From: Chitinophagaceae bacterium
GTDB taxonomy: Bacteria; Bacteroidota; Bacteroidia; Chitinophagales; Chitinophagaceae
Assembly (NCBI GenBank): GCA_017989935.1
Contig: JAGNOY010000084.1
Location: 1 to 7,833 of the forward strand
Length of the DNA: 7,833 nt
Direction: 5' to 3'
A program made the position numbers and the translations under genes. This document shows, piece after piece, positions 1 through 6,243 of this stretch (position 1 is its first letter; each line of letters starts with the position of its first letter). The notes beneath the pieces were generated by a model. That model was not told the DNA's origin. It did no database searches and worked only from the letters and a program-made list of their open reading frames with translations.

Positions 1-15
1 TGGTGGAAAATAAAA

Positions 16-23
16 TATATTTG
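16..23 (+). promoter_or_regulatory. Putative porQ promoter, -7 box (TATATTTG)
   Basis: TATATTTG is an exact match to the Bacteroidota sigma-ABfr -7 consensus TAnnTTTG. It would place transcription initiation near base 30, giving a 5' leader of roughly 17 nt before the ATG at 47. The matching -33 TTTG box would lie about 19 bp upstream, outside the window, so only half of the promoter can be checked. AT-rich DNA produces such matches by chance. Confidence 0.4.
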
Positions 24-46
24 ACAAATATTCGTTAAAACGCCTG

Positions 47-1153
47 ATGCTAACAAGATTCTATATTTTACTGCTGCTTATTTTTTCAGTTCCTTCGAGC
101 GCTCAGGTAATCGGTGGATCTAAGGTACTGAATTTTTTGAGTTTGTCTCGCAGTCCACATGAAACGGCTTTAGGTGGAAACGCCTTGAGTAATCCTTCTC
201 GTGATGTGATGATGAGTGCATCCAATCCTGCCTTGTTGAGGCCAGAGTTTAATAGTCAACTTGGCTTGAATTATAATTTTTATTATGCGGGTTCAAGAAT
301 TACTAATTTGTTATACGCCCATCATGATGAAAAGTTGAAGACCACTTTTGGCCTTGGCTTACAGTATTTAGATTATGGCACGTTTAAACAAACGGATGTG
401 GTGGGAAATGTACAAGGTGAAGTAAGTGCTGCTGAGTTCATGGTTTCCTTACATGCATCGAGATCTTATTTAGAAAGGTGGCGTTATGGTGCTTCGCTGA
501 AGTATGCTCGATCGCGCTTGGCAGACAAACAGGCAAGTGGTTTAATGTTGGATATAGGTTTGATGTATGCTGATACCAATGCACAATGGTATATGGCTGC
601 AGCATTAAAAAATGCAGGCTTGGTAATTAAAAACTATACACCAGGGGCAGCGGCTTCATTGCCTTTAGACCTACAAGTGGGCATCACAAAAAGATTTAAG
701 AAAGCTCCATTCTCTTTGAGCGTGTTAGGCCATCATTTATATACTTGGGATATCAGGTATGATAATCCAGCAGATCAAGTGAATAATCAACTACTATTTA
801 CAGACACGAATGCGGTTGAAAAGAAGAAAACTTATTTTGCGGATAAATTATTCAGGCATTTGGTATTTGGTCTTGAAATTAATTTAGGGAAGCGAGTAGA
901 AATTAGCGTAGGATATAATCATTTGCGTAGAGCGGAATTAGGCTATGCAGAGAAGAAAGGGATTGCAGGTTTTTCTTTCGGTGCAGGTTTGTACTTAAAT
1001 AAATTTGTCATTCATTACGCGCAATCTTATTTTCATATTGCAGGTGCTCATCATGAAATGGGTTTGAATTTAAGACTTAATCAATTGTTTGGTTTTGGCA
1101 AATATGGCAACCGAATTAATTGGACTGAAAAATATGCACAGTCTTATAAATAG
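47..1153 (+). CDS. porQ: Type IX secretion system protein PorQ
   Basis: This encodes a 368-residue protein that I recognise as PorQ, an outer-membrane-associated component of the Bacteroidota T9SS, which exports proteins carrying a C-terminal sorting domain and attaches many of them to the surface. Residues 1-20 are a signal peptide (hydrophobic stretch 6-15, likely cleavage at SSA-Q). The mature part opens with the family-typical segment around residues 25-60 (LNFLSLSRSPHETALGGNAL, then a DVMMSASNPALL stretch). Alternating amphipathic beta strands follow to the end, as expected for a PorV/PorP-like outer-membrane barrel. Length is about right for a complete PorQ. The ATG at 47 is chosen because it directly precedes the signal peptide. 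No other T9SS structural gene is in the window, which is normal because T9SS genes are often scattered. The gene ends 31 bp from the convergent pdxJ. Family assignment is from sequence pattern; the barrel topology is inferred. Confidence 0.85.
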   Translation: MLTRFYILLLLIFSVPSSAQVIGGSKVLNFLSLSRSPHETALGGNALSNPSRDVMMSASNPALLRPEFNSQLGLNYNFYYAGSRITNLLYAHHDEKLKTTFGLGLQYLDYGTFKQTDVVGNVQGEVSAAEFMVSLHASRSYLERWRYGASLKYARSRLADKQASGLMLDIGLMYADTNAQWYMAAALKNAGLVIKNYTPGAAASLPLDLQVGITKRFKKAPFSLSVLGHHLYTWDIRYDNPADQVNNQLLFTDTNAVEKKKTYFADKLFRHLVFGLEINLGKRVEISVGYNHLRRAELGYAEKKGIAGFSFGAGLYLNKFVIHYAQSYFHIAGAHHEMGLNLRLNQLFGFGKYGNRINWTEKYAQSYK

Positions 1154-1183
1154 GCGCTTTTGAGTCGCTATAGTTTCACTGCC
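1154..1183 (+). repeat. Possible decayed copy of the 3'-end repeat module
   Basis: Directly after the porQ stop codon the sequence reads GCGCTTTTGAGT, then CTAT, then TCACTGC. It can be aligned with the closing module of the element at 7288-7315 (GGGCTTTTCAGT, CTAT, TCACGC) if three single-base gaps are allowed. The opening TTTGGGCG and the hairpins of the full elements are missing. Its position (immediately after a stop codon, same strand as the upstream gene) matches the better copies. At 30 bp and with gaps, chance similarity is a real alternative. Confidence 0.3.
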
Positions 1184-1184
1184 T

Positions 1185-1907
1185 TTACATCGCTGAATTG
1201 AGTGCTTTTTTATACATCTGAATGGTGTTATTCAATCCAAGATAAAGGGCATCACAAACGAGTGCATGACCAATAGACACTTCTTTCAAATTTGGAATTT
1301 GTTGGGCAAAAAAAGCCAAGTTGTGCAGGTCTAAATCATGTCCAGCGTTGATACCTAATTTTAATTGATGAGCCAATTGTGCTGCACTGATATAGTTGTG
1401 AATCGCGGATGTCGGATCTTGCGGATATTGTGAAGCATAAGCTTCTGTATATAATTCTATTCTATCAGTGCCTGTTGTTGAAGCATGTTGAATTATCTCT
1501 TGTATAGGATCAACAAAAATGGATACTCGAATATTTTCTGCCTTGAAAATTGCAATGGTTTCTTTCAAGTAAACTTGATGTTTAATTGTATCCCAACCAT
1601 GGTCGGAAGTCAGTTGCCCAGTTGCATCAGGAACAAGCGTCACTTGAGTTGGTTTGATGGCAAGAACAAGATCGATAAATTTTTGTTCTAAAGGATTACC
1701 TTCTATGTTTAATTCAGTGTGCACAATTGGTTTTAGCGCATACACATCTTCATAGCGGATATGTCTTTCGTCTGGTCGTGGATGCACGGTAATTCCATCA
1801 GCTCCGAATTGCTGACAGTCCTTTGCAATTTGAATCAAATTAGGATTGTTGCCACCACGAGCATTTCTCAGCGTCGCAAATTTGTTGATGTTTACAGAGA
1901 GTTTCAT
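1185..1907 (-). CDS. pdxJ: Pyridoxine 5'-phosphate synthase PdxJ
   Basis: PdxJ is the cytosolic TIM-barrel enzyme that condenses 1-deoxy-D-xylulose 5-phosphate with 3-amino-2-oxopropyl phosphate to give pyridoxine 5'-phosphate, the last ring-forming step of DXP-dependent vitamin B6 synthesis. The 240-residue product is full length. Visible signatures are VNINKFATLRNARG at residues 5-18 (phosphate and substrate contacts, Arg17), GADGITVHPRPDERHI at 35-50 (His42, Arg44, His49, matching E. coli His45, Arg47, His52), Glu69 in NIEG (E. coli Glu72), ELYTE at 151-155, NAGHDL at 187-192 (His190, E. coli His193) and SIGHAL at 211-216 (phosphate-binding Gly213-His214). The Asn-Lys pair at residues 8-9 replaces the Asp-His of E. 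coli; I believe this is usual in Bacteroidota. It is convergent with porQ and lies 80 bp downstream of the preceding minus-strand gene, so it may have its own promoter, although I found no convincing one there. Confidence 0.96.
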   Translation of the reverse strand: MKLSVNINKFATLRNARGGNNPNLIQIAKDCQQFGADGITVHPRPDERHIRYEDVYALKPIVHTELNIEGNPLEQKFIDLVLAIKPTQVTLVPDATGQLTSDHGWDTIKHQVYLKETIAIFKAENIRVSIFVDPIQEIIQHASTTGTDRIELYTEAYASQYPQDPTSAIHNYISAAQLAHQLKLGINAGHDLDLHNLAFFAQQIPNLKEVSIGHALVCDALYLGLNNTIQMYKKALNSAM

Positions 1908-1987
1908 AGTACTAAATAAATTTGTGTGAACTAAAAAGTAAAAGTAATTGGTTTGAAGAATCGTGGACGTTAAAGTCTGTATAAATA

Positions 1988-3112
1988 TTAGCCAGCGATG
2001 AAATCTATTTTACATAAATCATGCGCAGCATGTATGCGGCCTTGAGTTAGAAATAGCTGTAGTTTTTCTAAGCGATTAAAATAGATGTCGGCATGTTCTT
2101 TAAAAGCTTCATGAAGATAATGTCTTTCTAGATCAGAAATTTTTCCATCAAAGGCTGCTGCTATGCATAGAACATCAAGGGTTAAATTTTTTTCAGATTC
2201 AGACAATGAGGATAAGTTTTCGATAAATATTTTCCAATTATCGAGTTGGGCTGGGGTATGAATTTCAAATAAATTTTTAAATTCTAATAGAAGAATTACC
2301 ATATTAGGGTGGTAATTTTTTGTGAGGACTATGGTATTGCCTATAGCACGTAAGCAAGCAATTTTAGCTTGAGGCGAAATTTGCATAGCCTGTTGATCGA
2401 GACTAAGCTGATCTGTGATTTGGTTGGCCAATACAAATCCGAACAAACGCAATCTTGATTCGAGAATTACTTTTCTGATCACCACCATATTCCAAAAACA
2501 TTCAACTAGCAGGGCTTCGTATAGAATGGAAACGCCTAAAATATGTTTGCCAAATAAAAAGAGTAGACAATATTTTAAGATGATATTACTCAGGATAATT
2601 TTAAGTTTATACATAAACCCTAAAAGCAATAAATTTTTTCTAGAGACTTTTTGAAACGGATTAATACCCAAAATATCCATTTCGGGTTCATTGATTTCAA
2701 GGGCTGTTCGGGAAAGAATATTCAGAATCGAAAAGGGGCCTTGTAGTTGATATTCTTTATTTGTTGCATGAATATTGACAATTTCAGCTACTTCGTGTAC
2801 GCTTCGTAATGAGATTAAAAAGAGTAAATAGAATTCTATGAGGGTAAAAATAATGGTAGCTAACGCAACCCAGCCATAATGAATATACCAGACGGAGGAT
2901 TCGAATTTAACATCTACCCAAATCATAGGAAATACGCAAAGCACACCCATTAAACCAGCACTTAAGATGCCAAAAACAGTGATATGATTGACACGATTTT
3001 TAATGGTTTGATCATCGGGAAGTTGAGCGAAAGGTAAAGTCTTGCGTCTAAAAATTCTTAAGTAATAAAGACCAAATTTTTCGAGCAAACCAATCTGATA
3101 AGTTGAATTCAT
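1988..3112 (-). CDS. Membrane protein with C-terminal TerB-like domain (LBF_2804-like?)
   Basis: The product has 374 residues and unknown function. Hydrophobic segments at about 44-68 and 80-104 look like two transmembrane helices. A second hydrophobic cluster at about 160-214 probably gives one or two more. Between them is a soluble loop (about 105-158) with the motif ILGINPFQKVSRKN (147-160), and Arg/Lys-rich stretches flank the membrane segments. The C-terminal 70 residues, especially AAAFDGKISDLERHYL (318-333), fit the all-helical TerB/DjlA-type fold, in which an acidic D-G-x-(I/V)-x-x-x-E motif can bind metal. There is no signal peptide. The overall plan resembles what I remember of the LBF_2804 family of Leptospira and Bacteroidota, but that link is from memory and tentative. 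The gene is separated from the upstream lipoprotein gene by a terminator, so it is probably transcribed on its own or with pdxJ. No catalytic motif is visible and I assign no function. Confidence 0.7.
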   Translation of the reverse strand: MNSTYQIGLLEKFGLYYLRIFRRKTLPFAQLPDDQTIKNRVNHITVFGILSAGLMGVLCVFPMIWVDVKFESSVWYIHYGWVALATIIFTLIEFYLLFLISLRSVHEVAEIVNIHATNKEYQLQGPFSILNILSRTALEINEPEMDILGINPFQKVSRKNLLLLGFMYKLKIILSNIILKYCLLFLFGKHILGVSILYEALLVECFWNMVVIRKVILESRLRLFGFVLANQITDQLSLDQQAMQISPQAKIACLRAIGNTIVLTKNYHPNMVILLLEFKNLFEIHTPAQLDNWKIFIENLSSLSESEKNLTLDVLCIAAAFDGKISDLERHYLHEAFKEHADIYFNRLEKLQLFLTQGRIHAAHDLCKIDFIAG

Positions 3113-3216
3113 AGTATCAATGATTTCATGTATAAGGTTTACACCTGGTAATAAAATTGAAGAATTGGAGAGGCTTTTGAGTTGATAAACATCGAATTGA
3201 TTTCGACTATAAACAT

Positions 3217-3248
3217 AAAAAAAACCCTCAACATGTTGAGGGTTTTTT
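3217..3248 (-). terminator. Strong intrinsic terminator of the DUF4878-like lipoprotein gene
   Basis: CCCTCAAC and GTTGAGGG (3225-3232 and 3235-3242) form a perfect 8-bp inverted repeat around a central AT; as RNA this is a 7-bp stem with a CATG tetraloop. The stem is flanked by eight A on the left and six T on the right, so transcripts on the minus strand end in a stem followed by U8, and those on the plus strand in U6. It starts 14 bp beyond the stop codon of the lipoprotein gene (3263) and, with no plus-strand gene nearby, clearly serves that gene. Confidence 0.92.
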
Positions 3249-3262
3249 ATTTATCAAGAAAT

Positions 3263-3730
3263 TTATTTCATTTGTACTTGTACAGAATCATTTCCTGTAG
3301 TTGGTTCTTCAACTGGTGGTGCTGCACCTTCGTCAGTACCTGCGCCAGGTCCCATATCATCTTTTGACATGTTTACTAACCATTTACCATCTTTCTTAAC
3401 CATGTTTAAAGTTTGATCACCAGGTTTGATGCTTTCGCTATATACAACAGAAGCCTTATCACCTTCTTCTTTCACATCTTTGATTTCTACTTTAATTTTC
3501 TTAGCTTCATTCTTCATTGAATCAGGAATCATGCTAGAAAAACTTGCCATCATATCAATCATTTTGCCAGTTTCAGCAGTGCCATATTTTTTAGCGTTTT
3601 CGTAATCCATGCTATTTCTTGCATTTAAGAATGCGATGGCTACAGATTTTGGATCACTTTTGCTACCGCAACTCATAATGGTTAAAGCCGCAAATGCAAA
3701 GGCTACGACTGAGAATACTATTTTTTTCAT
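3263..3730 (-). CDS. Small DUF4878-like lipoprotein
   Basis: The 155-residue protein has a lipoprotein signal peptide (MKKIVFSVVAFAFAALTIMS) and a lipobox ending at Cys21, so it should be lipidated and sit in the cell envelope. Residues 25-122 fit the small NTF2-like/DUF4878 pattern: an N-terminal helix with DPKSVAIAFLNA (26-37) and NAKKYGT (45-51), beta strands around KKIKVEIKDV (77-86) and KASVVYSESI (92-101), and a closing DGKWLVNM strand (114-121). The last ~30 residues are a Gly/Pro/acidic, low-complexity tail (GPGAGTDEGAAPPVEEP), probably disordered. After Cys21 there is no acidic run of the surface-export type seen in some Bacteroidota, so an inner-leaflet location is more likely. A promoter-like sequence upstream and a strong terminator downstream make it a self-contained single-gene unit. 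Biological role unknown. Confidence 0.85.
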   Translation of the reverse strand: MKKIVFSVVAFAFAALTIMSCGSKSDPKSVAIAFLNARNSMDYENAKKYGTAETGKMIDMMASFSSMIPDSMKNEAKKIKVEIKDVKEEGDKASVVYSESIKPGDQTLNMVKKDGKWLVNMSKDDMGPGAGTDEGAAPPVEEPTTGNDSVQVQMK

Positions 3731-3752
3731 GTGTATTATTTTAATATAGGCG

Positions 3753-3783
3753 CGAAAATATGCCCAATTAACGATAAAGCAAA
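3753..3783 (-). promoter_or_regulatory. Putative promoter of the DUF4878-like lipoprotein gene
   Basis: On the minus strand TTTG (complement of 3780-3783) is followed by 19 bp and TATTTTCG (complement of 3753-3760). This matches the Bacteroidota -33/-7 arrangement, with one mismatch in the -7 box. Initiation near 3746 would leave a leader of about 16 nt before the ATG at 3730. The 19-bp spacing is identical to that of the better promoter at 5715-5745. Confidence 0.45.
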
Positions 3784-3890
3784 GGAATTGAGTGATTAAT
3801 TCGGGGGGCCTAGTTTAACTGAATGAAGAAACAAGAGATCATTTATATATGGTTTAGAACTTATGCTGATGATTTTGAAACGTAAAGTTG

Positions 3891-3974
3891 CATTGCGGCA
3901 ACGATTGCAGCGAAAAGCCCGCAGGCGAGGTACGAGACGAGGACTTGAAGCGGAAAGCGTGTATGCCGCCCAAA
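3891..3974 (-). repeat. Structured 3'-end repeat element, copy B
   Basis: Read on the minus strand, this GC-richer segment begins TTTGGGCGGC 23 bp after the stop codon of the C92-type gene. It contains GCTTTCCGCTTCAAGTCC followed by GGGCTTTTCGCTGCAATC and ends in GCCGCAA. The 28-nt closing module (3893-3920) matches the one at 7288-7315 at 20 of 28 positions without gaps, and both elements open with TTTGGGCG. Within the element the two GCTTT(T/C)CGCT half-modules are themselves similar, as a direct repeat about 44 bp apart. The ends can pair (GCGGCA at 3895-3900 with TGCCGC at 3964-3969), so the element may fold on itself. Base composition differs clearly from the AT-rich flanks. It may act as a terminator or mRNA 3' end; function is inferred only from position. 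Confidence 0.6.
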
Positions 3975-3997
3975 TAATACTTACTTTCAAACTTATG

Positions 3998-4657
3998 TCA
4001 TGGATATACCACATGACAAAGCATCTTGGCCTTTTCGTTAACAAATAAATTGTCAGTAGACACATACTCGAAACCTGCATGTTTGGTTGTTTGAAAGAAT
4101 GTATCGACTTGTAAGGCCTTGTGAAAGGATTTATACACCATTTCGGCGCAATAAAACCTGTGATTGCTTTTTAAACTGAAATCCATGTCGAAAGGAATTT
4201 CTTGATGGTAAAATTCTAATACAATTTGCTTGAGTTCTTTAATTTGTGACAGCTGTAAAGGATATTGACAAATACCAAATCCAAGATTGTGGTTGCGGCT
4301 TACAAATTTTTCATAATGATCTCTTCTGAGTTTAGCATCGGGATTATCTTCTCCGCCAATCGAATGATATACATACCATTGCCCTTCTTCTTCAAAGGCG
4401 ATGCCGCAATGAGAAAAAGTTCGATCTGTTTTATTTAGTTGGGCAAACATGCTACTGATGGCATCATTGCCTGTTCTGAGTACAATACAACCATCATGCA
4501 AAAATTGTTTGCAGCTATCTCTTAAAAAGGCCGCTTGAGTCGAGTTCGTAGCTTTGGGAGAGGCTATTGTTGGGTTCGACTTTGTTGCATGTTGTTCATG
4601 ACAAGCATTCAAAAGCAAAAGTGAAAAAACTAAGCTCAAAAAAAAATTATCCTTCAT
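3998..4657 (-). CDS. YiiX/C92-type permuted papain-like cysteine hydrolase, lipoprotein
   Basis: I start this gene at the ATG at 4657 (219 residues), because it directly precedes a lipoprotein signal peptide (MKDNFFLSLVFSLLLLNAC, lipid-anchoring Cys19). An earlier in-frame ATG at 4702 would put a charged extension before the signal and overlap phoH by 56 bp. The mature protein fits the YiiX/YebB-like (Peptidase C92, NlpC/P60 superfamily) fold with circularly permuted catalytic order: DGCIVLRTG at about 55-63 opens the domain, SHCGI carries the catalytic His83, and FYCAEMVYKSF (168-178) carries the nucleophile Cys170. Members are thought to act as amidases or thioesterases on peptidoglycan or lipid-linked substrates in the envelope; the substrate here is unknown. 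It overlaps phoH by 11 bp, so co-transcription and translational coupling are likely. A structured repeat lies 23 bp downstream. Confidence 0.83.
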   Translation of the reverse strand: MKDNFFLSLVFSLLLLNACHEQHATKSNPTIASPKATNSTQAAFLRDSCKQFLHDGCIVLRTGNDAISSMFAQLNKTDRTFSHCGIAFEEEGQWYVYHSIGGEDNPDAKLRRDHYEKFVSRNHNLGFGICQYPLQLSQIKELKQIVLEFYHQEIPFDMDFSLKSNHRFYCAEMVYKSFHKALQVDTFFQTTKHAGFEYVSTDNLFVNEKAKMLCHVVYP

Positions 4658-5636
4658 TTTTAGGATGGTGCTTTTTTTCTTCAACCTGATTGGCCATATC
4701 ATAAGCCTTAATAATTTCTTTAACCAATCTATGCCTTACTACATCTTCTCCATCTAATTCGATATGGGCTATGCCTGAAATATGTCTGAGTATATGAATG
4801 GCTTTACCTAATCCACTTTGCTGATTTTTGGGTAAATCAATTTGCGTCATATCGCCAGTGATAATGGCTTTAGCGGAAGGTCCAATACGTGTGAGAAACA
4901 TTTTAATTTGAAGTTCAGTGGTGTTTTGTGCTTCATCTAAAATGATGAAGGCATTGTCGAGAGTTCGTCCACGCATATAGGCTAAAGGGGCCACCTCAAT
5001 GACCCGATTCGTCATATAATAATTCAGCTTATCCGCAGGAATCATATCATCTAAGGCGTCGTATAAGGGTCTTAAATAAGGATCAATTTTTTCTTTTAAA
5101 TCACCTGGTAAAAATCCTAAACTTTCGCCGGCTTCTACAGCGGGTCGTGTAAGTATAATTTTTTTAACCGATTTGTTTTTCAAGGCCCTCACAGCTAAGG
5201 CTACGGCAGTATAGGTTTTTCCTGTTCCTGCAGGGCCTACAGCAAAAATGATATCATGTTTTTCGGAAGCATTGACTAGTAATTTTTGATTTCTTGTTTT
5301 TGCTTTGATGACTTTACCATTCTGTCCAAATACAATGATATCATTGTTAGGATCTTCTGTAATTTTTTCATCTACCATGCCATCATCATCACCAAGGATT
5401 TGAGAAAAATAGTTTTCAGAAAGGTGCCCATTTTTTTCAAGATATTGAACGATCAAGCTTATTTTTTCTTTGGCTAAATCTACATCATCAGGTTTGCCCG
5501 TGATTTTAATGAGTGATCCTCGTGAGAGTATTTTTAGTAAAGGGAATTTCCTTTTTAGGATATCAAATTTATTGTTGTTCACACCGAAAAACTCAATTGG
5601 ATTGATTGTTTCGAGGTTTATTATTTGTTCTGTCAA
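4647..5636 (-). CDS. phoH: PhoH family ATPase (YbeZ/PhoL type), TTG start
   Basis: This is a 329-residue cytosolic P-loop ATPase of the PhoH/YbeZ family, related to the nucleotide-binding core of superfamily I helicases and linked in other bacteria to RNA metabolism and ribosome maturation with YbeY. Residues 14-66 form the N-terminal KH-like RNA-binding part (EFFGVNNNKFDILKRKFP, then IKITGKPDDV). Walker A is GPAGTGKT at 134-141, followed by LTRPAVEAGESLGFLPGDLKEK (162-183). Walker B is IILDEAQNT at 231-239, the sensor-like ITGDMTQIDLP is at 259-269, and the C-terminal DVVRHRLVKEII is at 298-309. The only usable start is TTG at 5636: an in-frame TAG lies at 5640-5642 and the first in-frame ATG (residue 87) would delete the KH-like part. 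The N-terminus obtained (TEQIINLETINPIEFFGVNN) is what the family shows. ybeY is not in the window. It probably forms an operon with the overlapping C92-type gene. Confidence 0.94.
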   Translation of the reverse strand: MTEQIINLETINPIEFFGVNNNKFDILKRKFPLLKILSRGSLIKITGKPDDVDLAKEKISLIVQYLEKNGHLSENYFSQILGDDDGMVDEKITEDPNNDIIVFGQNGKVIKAKTRNQKLLVNASEKHDIIFAVGPAGTGKTYTAVALAVRALKNKSVKKIILTRPAVEAGESLGFLPGDLKEKIDPYLRPLYDALDDMIPADKLNYYMTNRVIEVAPLAYMRGRTLDNAFIILDEAQNTTELQIKMFLTRIGPSAKAIITGDMTQIDLPKNQQSGLGKAIHILRHISGIAHIELDGEDVVRHRLVKEIIKAYDMANQVEEKKHHPKNEG

Positions 5637-5659
5637 GTGCTAGCTTTTATTTTGTTTTA

Positions 5660-5667
5660 CAATAATA
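5660..5667 (-). promoter_or_regulatory. Weak candidate -7 box for phoH
   Basis: TATTATTG on the minus strand matches TAnnTTTG at all but one position and lies about 24 bp before the phoH TTG start. I find no TTTG at the usual distance upstream, so this is only a weak candidate within the divergent phoH/peroxiredoxin intergenic region. Confidence 0.2.
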
Positions 5668-5714
5668 ATCTATTCTCCATCAATTTTCCTTTATCGAATG
5701 CAAGGTGTGAATAT

Positions 5715-5745
5715 TTTGGGAATAATATTATCTGCGTTACATTTG
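5715..5745 (+). promoter_or_regulatory. Promoter of the peroxiredoxin gene
   Basis: TTTG (5715-5718), a 19-bp spacer, and TACATTTG (5738-5745) give a full match to the Bacteroidota sigma-ABfr consensus (TTTG at -33, TAnnTTTG at -7). Initiation near 5752 leaves a leader of only about 10 nt before the ATG at 5762. This is the best promoter in the window and would drive the peroxiredoxin and probably the PCMD/T9SS gene 11 bp behind it. Confidence 0.65.
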
Positions 5746-5761
5746 ATCAAAATTTAATCAT

Positions 5762-6232
5762 ATGAGTATTCAAGTTGGACAACAAGCGCCAGATTTTACA
5801 TTATTTAATACAGAAAAAAACAAAGTGTCTTTAAATGATTTTAAAGGGAAAAACGTCATTATATTGTTTTTTCCATTAGCTTTTACAGGTGTTTGCACAA
5901 ACGAAATGTGTTCTATGCGCGATAACATGGCTACCTATAACTCCCTAGATGCAGAAGTGGTAGGGATTTCTGTCGATTCTCTTTTTGTGTTAGATCGTTT
6001 TAAAAAAGAGAATAATTTAGAATTCAATTTGTTGTCAGATTTCAATAAAGAAACAGCCACGGCCTATGGTTGCTTGTATGATACCTTTGTATTTGATATG
6101 CATGGTGTATCTAAAAGATCAGCATTTGTTGTTAACAAAGAAGGAATGATACAATATGCCGAAGTGTTAGAAAGTGCTGGCGACTTGCCTAATTTCGAAG
6201 CGATTCAAGATTGTTTGAAAAGCCTAGCTTAA
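5762..6232 (+). CDS. Peroxiredoxin (PrxQ/AhpE-like)
   Basis: This 156-residue cytosolic thiol peroxidase reduces hydrogen peroxide and organic hydroperoxides. The thioredoxin-fold start VGQQAPDFTL (5-14) is followed by FFPLAFTGVCT (36-46), which holds the peroxiredoxin active-site pattern P-x3-T-x2-C: Pro38, Thr42 and peroxidatic Cys45. Arg119 in KRSAFVVNKEG is the conserved arginine of the active site. Cys50 lies five residues after Cys45, as in BCP/PrxQ enzymes, where the pair forms an intramolecular disulfide. The FFPLAFTGVC segment and the C-terminal half resemble AhpE, so subfamily assignment is not certain. Two further cysteines (104 and 151) are of unknown role. Length is typical. It has its own promoter, divergent from phoH, and is followed after 11 bp by the PCMD/T9SS gene, which is probably co-transcribed. 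Confidence 0.92.
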   Translation: MSIQVGQQAPDFTLFNTEKNKVSLNDFKGKNVIILFFPLAFTGVCTNEMCSMRDNMATYNSLDAEVVGISVDSLFVLDRFKKENNLEFNLLSDFNKETATAYGCLYDTFVFDMHGVSKRSAFVVNKEGMIQYAEVLESAGDLPNFEAIQDCLKSLA

Positions 6233-6243
6233 TTTATCTTTAT

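Noticed and set aside
1908..1987. Promoter or riboswitch before pdxJ
   Set aside because: Two TACTTTT(A/T) boxes are near-matches to the -7 consensus, but neither has TTTG at the right distance, and no stable fold is visible.
2415..2654. 79-residue plus-strand frame, with similar short ones at 1485-1691, 3182-3367 and 5286-5477
   Set aside because: All are antisense to genes with clear coding signal and show no motifs; the one at 3182 also crosses the terminator.
3803..3808. Run of six G in AT-rich DNA
   Set aside because: A single short run without partner G-tracts cannot form a quadruplex and no gene or element depends on it.
3796..4080. 94-residue minus-strand open frame, and a 61-residue plus-strand frame at 3863-4048
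   Set aside because: Both run across the GC-rich repeat element and the end of the C92-type gene in other frames; Arg-rich composition and no family resemblance mark them as by-products.
4658..4702. Upstream ATG at 4702 as start of the C92-type gene
   Set aside because: It adds 15 residues rich in Lys/Arg before a proper lipoprotein signal peptide and deepens the overlap with phoH to 56 bp.
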